Shown piece by piece: positions 1 through 11,400 of a stretch of 64,000 bases of DNA. Below the pieces are notes generated by a model. The model was not told the origin of the DNA, did no database searches, and saw only the letters and a program-made list of their open reading frames with translations. Both the position numbers and the translations under genes were made by a program. Positions within the stretch are counted from its first letter, which is position 1. The number at the start of each line of letters is the position of its first letter. The stretch comes from Mytilus trossulus (Eukaryota > Mollusca > Bivalvia > Mytilida > Mytilidae): the NCBI RefSeq assembly GCF_036588685.1, contig NC_086374.1, positions 37,254,886 to 37,318,885 on the forward strand. Direction: 5' to 3'.

Positions 1-862
1 TGTGTCGAATCTCTGTACCCTGCAAGGTTCTGATGCTCTCATTAGTTTGAGTTTGATGTTTGCTGTGACAAGATGATGGTCACTTCCAACATCAGCGCCT
101 CGCCTTACTCTCACATCCTGTAAGGATCTCCTCCATTTCCAATTAATTGCTATGTGGTCGATTTGGTTTTTATCTCTGCCTCCAGGTGATACCCAGGTCA
201 GCTTATGGACATCCTTGTGTCGGAACAATGTTCCACCTATTACAAGATTGTTCAGTCCACAGAAGTCTACTAGATGTTCTCCATTTTCGTTCATGATCCC
301 ACAGCCATGTTTTCCCATTATTCTCTCAAAACCACTGTTGTCTTGCCCTACTTTAGCATTAAAATCTCCCATGATGATTGTTAGGTCTTTTTTGGGGATT
401 TTCTCTATCTCAGCTTGAAGCATTTCATAAAATTCTATCTTAATTTCTTTATCAGCTTCATTTGTTGGAGAATAGACTTGGATGATTGATGTCTTTATAG
501 GTTTTGTATTTAGTCTTGCTGTTATTATTCTTTCACTGACTGGATTATACTCAATGAGTGATTTAGAAGATGATTTGTTGAGGATGATGGCAACTCCCCC
601 CTGGTGTTTGTCATCGTTTCTACCAGAATATATGATCGTGTCTCCTGTATTTGTCAAGTTTTTTGCCAAACCCTGTCCATCTACATTCACTTATACCTAA
701 TATGTGCAGCTTGTTTTCCTTCATTTCTCTTAACACTTGGGCTTGTTTTCCTGCCTCATATATGGTACGGACATTCCAAAAACCCAATTTAAGTTTGGTT
801 CTCGCATTCAGGATACTTTTCATGTGACTAGCTTCCTGTTGGCTTTCACTAGTCCCATTCAT
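1..862 (-). pseudogene. LINE apurinic-like endonuclease domain, frameshifted
   Basis: The minus-strand translation starts at a Met at 862. It contains KLKLGFWNVRT, then ILGISECRWTGFGK, the opening of an endonuclease/exonuclease/phosphatase fold in which the E of SECRW is catalytic. Downstream, in another frame, come HQGGVAIILNKSS, VYSPTNEADKE, the metal-binding IIMGDFNAK, KNQIDHIAINWKWRR and the catalytic GADVGSDHHLVTANIKLKL near the left edge. The two parts are in different frames. The shift falls at a six-base T/A run at 659-664, where one base is lost or gained. Everything after the shift is open, so this is a young but probably dead copy, or the shift is a sequencing error in a homopolymer. 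The family nicks target DNA to prime reverse transcription. Confidence 0.8.
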
Positions 863-1323
863 ATGTGCAGAATTCTGCTGGTATTCTGATGTTACGAGAC
901 GAGTTAATTTTTTTCTAATCCTTGTTTTCGTAATCAGATGCTGTTTTATGAGTAGGGGAGATTACCCCCTAGCTCAACCTCCAACCTGGTGGACCAGGGT
1001 TATTTGTTTATGGTTTTCCTTCCAAAAGATAGATGCCTTCCTTGGCTTACGAGTCTGATCTACCCGTTGATTTTGATGTTAGAGTTTTCTTCTCTAAGGA
1101 AAGTTGCCTTAACCAGGCTGCGACCCTCTCCTGGCCGACTATTTTACCCATATTTGGGGCAAGGTTAATGAGTGCTAGGGCGTGTCCACATACCAGTGGG
1201 CCTACACACTGCATTTCTGGGGCCCTTGCTGCTCCGAGATCCCCAACAGATTCGCCTGATTTATTGCAATCAGTTACCGTGTGCTACCGCGGGGAGGCTA
1301 CTGCTGAAGTCTTGATAATGTAG
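1..1323 (-). mobile_element. 5' portion of a non-LTR (LINE) retrotransposon
   Basis: Read on the minus strand, this begins with a GC-richer leader (about 1323 to 863) and continues into an endonuclease-coding region that runs off the left edge. The leader includes a short GGTCCACCAGGTTGGAGG stretch of the kind seen in front of mollusc LINE open frames. The reverse transcriptase would lie outside the window. Base composition is clearly higher in GC than the surrounding DNA, as expected of an inserted element. The clade cannot be fixed from the endonuclease alone. The exact 5' end is uncertain; I place it where the GC-richer sequence stops. Confidence 0.75.
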
Positions 1324-1589
1324 AGGCTATGTACTGGCAGGAAAGACTTACTCACTCGGCTCTCTTTTCGCAAAAAATATTGCTAGCCAGCGGCATAAGA
1401 CATCCAAAGGACAGTCCCATACACTAGACGCATAACATTACCCTGTGATGCACTGCCATCACCAACACACTAGACCACATGACATCTTTGTTGCACTCGC
1501 CAGATCTTGTTTGAATAATAACCATTGAACCTATAGTATTGGGAAGATTATATTTTCTATCGGGTTATTCAAAAATATCACTTTCAATG

Positions 1590-1710
1590 TTTTTTCTATT
1601 TTGTGTCTTGTGTAATATTATTTGTCTTTTTTTTTAGCCATGGCGACGTCAGTTTATTTTGGATCTATGAGTTTGACTTTCGGTCCTTGTGTATCTTTAG
1701 TCCCTCATTC
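1590..1710 (-). repeat. Dispersed repeat family E, fragment
   Basis: The minus strand reads GAGGGACTAAAGATAC, then AAACTCATAGATC, then GACGTCGCCATGGC. This is the same order of words as at 58590-58690 and 27240-27400 on the plus strand. A more decayed relative lies at about 2258-2385. The remaining unique sequence from 1324 to 2560 shows no gene. Confidence 0.55.
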
Positions 1711-2560
1711 GTAGACTGTAGTTTGTCTTTTTTTCTTGTTTTGACATGATTTGGGTAGTTTATTACGACTTTTCATTTTACCCTTTGTATATTCCGGTTC
1801 TTGTTTGCAGATTACATAAGTTTTTGTTTTCTCTTGCAATATATTTACAATGAATGTATTATGTTGACTCAGATAAAGCTGAAATGACCAATAGCTCATA
1901 CATTTAAATTGCCCAGCATCAACCTAGTGTCAACGATACTAATGTCGATAAAAAGTCAAACAATACGTCCTTTGTTAATATACGTATCATTGTTATTTAG
2001 CTTAGTTTCTTCTGATATACATATTCTGATACCAGACTCTTCCTTATCGTTTTTTCGTGTGTACAGATGGGGGACATTTTCGATATGTTGAAGACCCATT
2101 GGTGAACTTGGACTGTTTTCGGCTCAACGACCTCACTTCCTTAATGAACTTAATTTATACGGTTAACAGCATTGTCGAGCAGAATTCTCGAATGAAACCT
2201 CAGATCAGGGGATCTGCTTACTCTTAAAGAGCAATGAATCAACCACGGTTTTTTATTGGACAGTTTTTAGTTTTTTAATGTTCCGTTTTAGTGGATTTTT
2301 GTTTTTTTCAAGGTCATTGTGGGTGTTTTCACATTATTGCTTTGAATGTCCCCTTTTGTATCTTTAGCCGCTCTTTTAAGTTAGTTTCAGTTGTGTTTCC
2401 AGTTTTGTACTTTGTCATACGGTATTGTGTGAGGTCGTAGATAAAAATGTTATTGTTCCCCTAGGACAAAATCTAAACAACAGTTTTTTGTTTGTAAATC
2501 TCATTATATTAATTGGTTAACAACTAACTTGGAACTAAACCAACTACACTTACAAATAAG

Positions 2561-3432
2561 TAGTCCGAGATTACTCTGACGTCCGACGGCTGTTTAGCCA
2601 GACAAGCTGGGCCGTGGAACGTCAGAGCTCGTTCCATATCAAAAAGTGGGTATTTGCCCACCCAAAATAGATGCGCTGCTTCCTCGCTTCTGGAGTCGAC
2701 TGAGGGCCTTGGAATTATATAAATCGGGCATCAATCTCTTCAGTTTTCATTTATCTCTTCATTTATGTAAGTTTTACCTACCTGCCAAACCTTTATTTTT
2801 CTATATTTTAACATTTTTAACAGAGACCCATGATTTCTGCATTTTTGACTTCCACTTTCAAATGGACGTCAAGTTACGAGAGATTTCGTGGACTCGAGAC
2901 TCAAATATGCAAATATTTATATTTTGTTACCTCCTTTATAGGAGATCGATGTTTAACATTTAGAAACAACCACGTTTTTCACCTCCTTTACAGGAGATCG
3001 GTAACTATCATTTAGTTCCGACCACGATTACAATCGGCAGCTCTCGGACATTTAGGTAACTTGCAGCGTAAATAAACGAGGTGTTACAATATGGTCATTT
3101 GCACTGTTTTCTCGCGGTCACGTGATAATCTTTGAAAATGAAAGTCAACATGGAGAAATCATGGGTCTTTGTGAAAAATGTTAAAATATAGAAAAATAAA
3201 GATTTGGCAGGTAGGTAAAACTTACATAAATGAAGAGATAAATGAACACTGAAGAGATTGGTGCTCGATTTATATAATTCCAAGGCCCTTAGTCGGCTCC
3301 AGAAGCGAGGAAGCAGCGCATCTATTTTGGGTGGGCAAATACCCACTTTTTGATATGGAACGAGCTCTGACGTCCCACGGCCCCAGCTTGTCTGGCTAAA
3401 CAGCCGTCGGACGTCAGAGTAATCTCGGACTA
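2561..3432. mobile_element. Fold-back (long inverted repeat) element with 9-bp target duplication
   Basis: The left arm (2561 to about 2885) and right arm (about 3115 to 3432) are inverted copies, roughly 95 percent identical by eye over about 310 bp, separated by some 230 bp. Both ends read TAGTCCGAGATTACTCTGAC inward. The direct repeat ACAAATAAG (2552-2560 and 3433-3441) abuts the element exactly on both sides, as expected for a 9-bp target-site duplication. Each arm carries a smaller palindrome near its tip (GACGTCCGACGGC against GCCGTGGAACGTC). The middle holds two related ~58-bp units around 2930-3015 with CCTCCTTTAYAGGAGATCG. No transposase is present. Nine-bp duplications are typical of Mutator-like transposons, but the assignment is inference. 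A short relative lies at 34260-34373. Confidence 0.85.
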
Positions 3433-3442
3433 ACAAATAAGT

Positions 3443-4389
3443 AGATCTGTATACAAAAAAAGTCAAATCACAAAAATACTGAACGCAGACGAAAATATAA
3501 TTGGAAAGTCCATAATCACATAGCAAAACTGGAATTTAGTGATCGGTTCTAACAATTTGAAGGCGGGCTTTAGCTGGCCCCTTAATAAAAATATTTACTA
3601 ATTCGAAACGCGCTTTTGATTTTAACCTTTATTGTCTTAGCTGAAGGACCTGGTTTTCCTTCACTTTACTTGATACCCAAATTTCATAAAGAATATATTA
3701 CTTGATTAATTATAAGCGTCAGAAACGCTTTTATGGATTTACCTCTATCACGATCAGTCAAAACTACATATTTGAAAGCAAGGGAAATGTATAAATATTT
3801 TGAATTGATGAAGCGATATTTAAGATTAGAATTGCCTGAGGGAATGGGAACCTTTTTTATATTTTCAAAATTCATCTATTGACTTTTTTAAGTTGGATTG
3901 TTAGTACCAATCACTGACTGATGAACTTATGTTACCGTAGAATACTATCAGTTCATCAGCAGCGGCATCGACTAATAAAAATAACACTTGATATAGACTT
4001 GCGGGGACAACAACGTTAATATACTTGTCATGGAGAACGGCCGGGGACAACAACATATCTGTCATGGAGACTCGAATGGGGCTTTCAACATTTTGATTTT
4101 TGTTCGTATACCGATTCGGTTATATTTTTCCAGTTTGTATCATCGACCTTACTGCTTTAATCCATTCTTGCTTACTACCACGCATTAAGCCTGGCATAAT
4201 CATACCTTGAATCGCATTTGACAAAATTAGAACACAAAAATATAGCCAAAACAATCTAAGATCTACTTTGCTTTGAGAAGGAAGACATATGTTGTATCTA
4301 AAACAAACAATCATATAATATGGTTCAGACCAATTGCTAGTATATGCTTTTCCTCGGAAACAGGTTTTTAAATTGATATAAATCATGTA
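3443..4389. other. Non-coding stretch with a family B repeat fragment
   Basis: 3455-3530 matches the start of dispersed family B (AAATCACAAAAATACTGAAC...; compare 22645 and 24505). A short imperfect direct repeat (GGGGACAACAAC...TGTCATGGAGA) occurs twice at about 3990-4070. No gene is seen. Confidence 0.5.
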
Positions 4390-4800
4390 CAGATGGGTGC
4401 GGTCCTAACCTTGACAAAAGTTAACTTAGAGTTAACTTGTTGACTGCTTTCTAAGTTAACTTGAGAATTTTTAAGCAGTCAAGCAAGTTAACTTCGTCGT
4501 TGGTGGACCAGACCTACGGTCTGCTTTTTTAGGACTGCTACAGACCTATCGACAAGTCTGCTTCAGACCAGACCTGTGGACAAGTCTGCTTTTGACCAGT
4601 CCTGAGGACAGGTCTGCCCAGACCAGACCTGTGGACAAGTCTGCTTTTGACCAGTCCTGAGGACAGGTCTGCCTCAGACCAGACCTGTGGACAGGTCTGC
4701 TCCTGACCAGACCTGAGGACAGGTCTGCTTTTGACCAGACCTGTGGACAAGTCTGCTATTGACCAGACCTGAGGACAGGTCTGCTTATGACAGATTATCG
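4390..4800. repeat. Left subterminal repeat array (GTTAACTT and 28-bp units)
   Basis: 4422-4492 has four copies of GTTAACTT, mostly within the palindrome AAGTTAACTT. 4510-4795 is a tandem array of about ten ~28-bp units of the type GACCAGACCTGTGGACAAGT followed by CTGCTTTT. Units alternate between GTGGACAAG and GAGGACAGG forms. The open frame on the minus strand through this array is a by-product of the repeat. Confidence 0.85.
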
Positions 4801-5369
4801 TTATAAGAGTTTTCATATCAGACTTGAGCTTTCAATAAAATATGTAAACAATTCAACATTCGCATTGTTTTTCCACAGATATCATTTATTATTTACTCGC
4901 TAGACTCTACTAGATATTATACAAATGCTCTCTTTTATTTGATATACATGTATTCTTATATAAATAAAAAATGGCTATAGGTGTCAGACCACCAATTACT
5001 CCGTCCAATTTAGAACGTATGTAAAAGTAGACCTACTCTGACACAAAATAGTGCTTTTGATTTCCTTGTTTACTTAAACTAACAAACAAATTTGCAGAAA
5101 TGAAACTTTTGGTGAAAGATAAATATATCTAGATCATTTTGAGCCAAAATTTACTTGTCTATGAGTTTGCATTAAAAATTGAGGATTAATGCGCTCCATA
5201 GTATGCTAATTTTAGATTTCCAGAAAACCAGGTTTTTGTTTTGGAGTACTTCTATTTAAAGGTCAGTTATTTTGTTAGAAGGCTTTAAAGGTATGCTGAA
5301 AATTGGCATGTAGAAAGCTGAAACATGTACAATTCAGGATATACCTGGTTTCTATGAAGTTAAACTTAA

Positions 5370-6847
5370 GGCCACACCAATTTGATTCCTTGTTCGACGG
5401 ACCCGCCTGCACCTTTTTTTTTTTAAACAGATTTTTTTTATTTTTATTATATTCCCGCTTCCCGCATCCGGAAATGAAATCATGTCCATTTCCCGCACCG
5501 TTTTTTTGTAAATATTATATAAAGATCTCAACATTTATTTTCTTAAATCACAGTCTAGCCATTATATAACTATTTTAAACCTTTCAGCAACCCACAACAC
5601 TATAAATATCTGCGAGAATAATTGTTTCAGCATGTAACCAATTTATTCCAAGCGGGAGTGCTCCGATATAAATAGAAATACCAGTACAGAACAAAACGTT
5701 GGTTTTTTTCCCCCTAACTTATATTTCCTATAAAAAAAATGTTCGTTGTTAAAATAAAGTACAAAGAACTTCTGAAGGATTTGCCTTCAACTGCAATTAT
5801 AATGTATGGCGACGTTCATACCCGCTGCAGGTTTGTGCACCTGTCCTGGTTGATTCAGAAACCTGTCGTTCAGCAGTTATCGTTTTTTGATGTGGTTCAT
5901 TGGTATTTTCCCCTTTTGAAATATAATTTAGATCGTTGGTTTTCCTGTTCGAATTGTGTACAATACTAAGTTGTGGTCCCTTATAGCTTGCTGGTTGGTC
6001 TTGATCAAAGCACTGTGTAAAAGGCCGTACTTTGACCTATGTTTGCTATTATCAGGTTGGGACAAGTTAACCCTCCCTCAGACAAGGGCCTTGAAGGGGT
6101 CATTTTACCATGTTTACTGTTCAGTCTGTTGTAGAAAAGAAAATAGAAATACTAAGGATTTGTACAGTGCTACTATACAAAACCTTTGAAAACTTAGATT
6201 TTTTTACTCAAAAAGATGAGAAATACATTATATTTTAAACAACTTTTCTAAAAGCAAATGAAAAGAGGGATATGGGTCCACTTATTTTGAATAATATTCA
6301 ACTGTTTTTAGTAAATGTGTTAACATGGTTAAAGTCCAGGAATATTACAAAATTCTTGGACATGTTTTGACCATTTAATACCAAATATTATAGTTCTTTG
6401 GGAAAATATAAGCCCTTTTGTACTTAAAGTGTTTTTACAAAAAAAATATATTATAACCTTAATAGTTTGACCCCTCATAAAAGGGATATTCATAACATTA
6501 AGGGGTTGTTCTGAACCTGATTATGACATGGATGGAGAATTGTCTCATTGTCAGTCACACATACATAGACCAGATTTAATTATTCAATTATTTCTTGTTG
6601 AACAGGGAAAAATACTTCATAAATTAAAGAAATGTCAAGGTGCAAGTGATAAATCAAGTTTTAATATAGTCAAAACCTACTATTTTATGTTTACAAAAAA
6701 AATTATAATCGCTCGCCCTTACTTTTTAAGCATCGCCTCATAAAATTTCAAATTAAATATTTTTTTATTAAAATTTTCAAATCGCTCGCTCGCCCCAATT
6801 TTTGGAGTCCGAAAATCCGTAGAACAAGAAATGAAATTGGTGTGGCC
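5370..6847. mobile_element. Non-autonomous PIF/Harbinger-like element (TAA duplication)
   Basis: Both ends read GGCCACACCAATTT inward and agree at about 28 of 32 positions (left continues GATTCCTTGTTCGACGGA, right CATTTCTTGTTCTACGGA). Each is flanked by TAA (5367-5369 and 6848-6850). A three-base TWA duplication with GGCC-type ends is the signature of PIF/Harbinger and Tourist-like elements. The 1478-bp interior has no transposase; it contains a fragment of dispersed family A at about 5850-6060 and GCTCGC-rich sequence near the right end. It lies inside the proposed 16.5-kb element, so it inserted later. Confidence 0.6.
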
Positions 6848-7682
6848 TAAGGTAAAAATTTTAGAAAGCTGTGAAAATTGCAAAATTTGGTTGAACAGAT
6901 AGGGATTTATAATTGGTGGTCTGACACCTATACGATCACACAGAGGTTTCTTTTATTAGAAGGCGGATAGAAAGGTTATCCAACGCATCGGAACACTATT
7001 CTTATATCACGGGATATCGGCAACATTGTCTACGTTACTTCGTTCCCCGTTGTTTACCTGTCCCTTCCTAAATTTTACTTTATGCATAAATTTATACTTG
7101 CATGGATATTTCATTGATATTCAACTTGTTTGCATTGGATTTACTATTCTATTTCCCGCAGAATATTCTAACAGAAATTGTACAGTGTCCGTAAGCATAC
7201 GGTGTGGTAAAACTATCAACAATCTCGTCAAATTCGTCAGATTTATCGAGAGATTTGTCATTGCCGATATTTATATGGGACGTCCTAAAATTATACTCAA
7301 TGCGCACTTTAATGAAATAGTTGCCACTTGACGTTTAACTATAAACAAAATCAATCAACCGACATAATAGATTCCAAGAAGAGAACCTCGTATACTTTTT
7401 TTTTTTATTAAATCATTGTAAATAGTACAAATGAATTCAGACATGTCAGTGTTGGTACTTTGATGATGTGGCATAATAGTTTTGTTTTACACGTACACCG
7501 TCATGAACTCCTATATATATGATGTGACTGTTATTGTGAATAAAGAGATGAAATTCTGACATTCTCAATTTATTCAGAATATTTTTTGCATTAATAGTTT
7601 TCTAATATTATTGATTACGTGTACATTTACGGTATTACTAAAATGTGAACAGGAGCGCCAGGAAAAGACATTAAGGCGCCCG
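6848..7682. other. Non-coding spacer before the 267-bp satellite
   Basis: AT-rich sequence between the Harbinger-like element and the satellite. The short open frame at 7026-7331 has no recognisable domain or splice context. No gene is supported. Confidence 0.5.
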
Positions 7683-8229
7683 GTACAATGGTATGCGGGT
7701 ATATAGATTTGCAAATAAAAGTGCACATATGATCAGTTTTGGTCAAATTGTTTTGTTTTCCAAGTCAGCATGAGGTATTAAAACTACTGAAATTTTGTTA
7801 CGTATCAATATTTTGAATAAAAGGAGGACACACTGGTATCCTAAATTTATGCGAACAAAAATTTGTTGTTATTAAATTGCAATATTGCTGTCCATTGTCA
7901 TGATTATATTATACATTGAATCCTGACATAAAAAATATGGCTGATTAATACTATGCGGGTATGTCATGGTGTATATAGATTTACAAATTAAAGTGCACAT
8001 ATGGTCAGTTTTGGTAATGCGGTCAAATAATTTTGTTGTACAAGTCAGCTGGAGGTATCAAAACTACTGAAATTTTGTTACGTATCAATATTTTGAATAA
8101 AATTAGGACATGCTGGTATCCTAAATTTATGCAAACAAAAATTTGTTGTTATTCTATTGCAATATTGCTGTCTTGTCATGATTGTATTATACATTAAATC
8201 CTGACATAAAAAAAAGACTGATTTACTGT
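7683..8229 (+). repeat. 267-bp satellite, left block (about 2 monomers)
   Basis: Two monomers contain GTATATAGATTTACAAATTA, ACTACTGAAATTTTGTTACG and the closing CATTGAATCCTGACATAAA. They have the same orientation and sequence as the larger block at 16996-20165. The second monomer stops at TGATTTACT, where the 8230-16995 block begins. The matching remainder of that monomer resumes at 16996. Confidence 0.9.
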
Positions 8230-8459
8230 CCGGTGTCATATGGTATTTTGAACCCCCTAAAAATTGAACCCGGGGTCAAAATACCATGCGGTAAAATGAC
8301 CCCGGGGTCATTATACCGCATGGTATTTTGACCCCGGGGTCATTTTTCACATATGGTATTTTGAACCCCCCTGCGGTATATTGAACCCCCCTGTTTTTGA
8401 GAAATAGTATTGCAGATAATCTAATTTACAATTTATTGGCTATTAATTTTTTTTTAATT

Positions 8460-11400
8460 AGAGGTTATGAGTAGGGGGTTCAATATACCGCAGGGGGTCA
8501 AAATACCATGGCTATTTAAAATTTTGCAAAATATCTTTTCCAGTATGCTAAATACATATAAACTATTTATTGGAGTATTATAACTATGTTAAGGAGTTAG
8601 AATAGCTTGGATTTTTGAAATTCAAGGTCTATAGTAGGGAGTTCAATATACCGCAGGGGGGTCAAATTACCATGGCTAAGTAAAATTTTCAAAATATCTT
8701 TTCCAGCATGTTGAATACATACAAATTACTATTTGGAGTATTATTACTATGTTAAGGAGTTAAAATAGCTTGAATTTTTGAAATTCAAGGTCTATGGTAG
8801 GGGGTTCAATATACCGCAGGGGGGTCAAAATACCATGGCTAAGTAAAATTTTCAAAATATCTTTGCCACTTTGTTAAATACATACAAACTACTTATTGGA
8901 GTATTATAACTATGTTAAGGAGTTTGAATAGCTAGTTTTTTTTTAAATTTAAGGTATAGTAGGGGGTTCAATATACCGCAGGGGGGTCTAAATACCATGG
9001 AAATTATTTTTTTTCAAAACAATTTTTCCAGGATGTTAAATGCATACAAACTACTTATTGAAGTATTATTACTCAGTTAGGGAGTTAGAATAGGTAGAAT
9101 TTTTGAAATTTAAGGTCTATAGTAGGGGGTTCAATATACCGCAGGGGGGTCAATATACCATGGAATTTATTTTTTTTCAAAACATTTTTTCCAGGATGTT
9201 AAATGCATACAAACTACTTATAGGAGTATTATTACTATGTTAAGGAGTTAGAATAGGTAGAATTTTTGAAATTTAAGGTCTATAGTAGGGGGTTCAATAT
9301 ACCGCAGGGGGTCAAAATACCATGGCAAAGTAAAATTTTCAAAATATCTTTTCCAGTATGTTAAATACATACAAACTACTTGTAGGAGTATTATAACTAT
9401 GTTAAGGAGTTTGAATAGCTAGAATTTTTGAAATTTAAGGTCTACAGTAGGGGTTCAAAATACTGCAGGGGGGTCAAAATACCATGGCTAAGTAAAATTT
9501 TCAAAATATCTTTTTCAGTTTGTTAAATATATACAAACCACTTATTGAAGTATTATAATTATGTTAAGGAGTTTGAATAGTTAGAATTTTTGAAATTTTA
9601 AGGTCTATAGTAGGGGTTCAATATACCGCAGAGGGGTCAAAATACCATGGCAAAGTAAAATTTTCAAAATATCTTTTCCAATATGTTAAATACATACAAA
9701 CTACTTGTAGGAGTATTATAACTATGTTAAGGAGTATGAATAGCTAGTAATTTTGAAATTTAAGGTCTATGGTAGGGGGTTCAATATACCGCGGGGGGTC
9801 AATATACCATGGAAATTATTTGTTTTCAAACTTTTTTTCCAGGATGTTAAATGCATACAAACTACTTATTGAAGTATACTACTCAGTTATGGAGTTAGAA
9901 TAGCTAGAATTTTTTAATATTAAGGTCTATGGTAGGGGGTTCAATATACCACAGGGGGTCAAAATACCATGGCAAAGTAAAATTTTCAAAATATCTTTTC
10001 CAGTATTGACCATATACCATGGAAATTATTTATTTTTCAAAACATTTTTTCCAGGATGTTAAATGCATACAAACTATTTATTGAAGTATTATTCCTCAGT
10101 TAAGGAGTTAGAATAGCTAGAATTTTTGAATGTCAAGGTCTATGGTATGGGGTTCAATATACTGCAGGGGGGTCAAAATACCATGGAAATTATATTTTTT
10201 TTCTTACATCTTTTCCAGCATTTTAAATACATAAAAACTACTTATTGGAGTATAATTACTATGTTAAGGAGTAAGAATTGCAAGATTTTTGAAATTGAAG
10301 GTCTATGGTAGGGGGGTCAATATACCGCAGGGGGGTCAAATTACCATGGCAAAGTAAAATTTTCAAAATATCTTTTCCAGTATGTTAAATGCATACAAAC
10401 TACTTATAGGAGTATTATTACTATGTTAAGGAGTTAGAATAGGTAGAATTTTTGAAATTTAAGGTCTATAGTAGGGGGTTCAATATACCGCAGGGGGTCA
10501 AAATACCATGGCAAAGTAAAATTTTCAAAATATCTTTTCCAGTATGTTAAATACATACAAACTACTTGTAGGAGTATTATAACTATGTTAAGGAGTTTGA
10601 ATAGCTAGAATTTTTGAAATTTAAGGTCTACAGTAGGGGTTCAAAATACTGCAGGGGGGTCAAAATACCATGGCTAAGTAAAATTTTCAAAATATCTTTT
10701 TCAGTTTGTTAAATATATACAAACCACTTATTGAAGTATTATAATTATGTTAAGGAGTTTGAATAGTTAGAATTTTTGAAATTTAAGGTCTATAGTAGGG
10801 GTTCAATATACCGCAGAGGGGTCAAAATACCATGGCAAAGTAAAATTTTCAAAATATCTTTTCCAATATGTTAAATACATACAAACTACTTGTAGGAGTA
10901 TTATAACTATGTTAAGGAGTATGAATAGCTAGTAATTTTGAAATTTAAGGTCTATGGTAGGGGGTTCAATATACCGCGGGGGGTCAATATACCATGGAAA
11001 TTATTTTTTTTCAAACATTTTTTCCAGGATGTTAAATGCATACAAACTACTTATTGAAGTATACTACTCAGTTATGGAGTTAGAATAGCTAGAATTTTTT
11101 AATATTAAGGTCTATGGTAGGGGGTTCAATATACCGCAGGGGGTCAAAATACCATGGCAAAGTAAAATTTTCAAAATATCTTTTCCAGTATTGACCATAT
11201 ACCATGGAAATTATTTATTTTTCAAAACATTTTTTCCAGGATGTTAAATGCATACAAACTATTTATTGAAGTATTATTACTCAGTTAAGGAGTTAGAATA
11301 GCTAGAATTTTTGAATGTCAAGGTCTATGGTATGGGGTTCAATATACTGCAGGGGAGTCAAAATACCATGGAAATTATATTTTTTTTCTTACATCTTTTC

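Noticed and set aside
4538..4816. 92-residue repetitive frame on the minus strand
   Set aside because: It is the translation of the 28-bp subterminal array; the unit is not a multiple of three and no stable protein repeat results.
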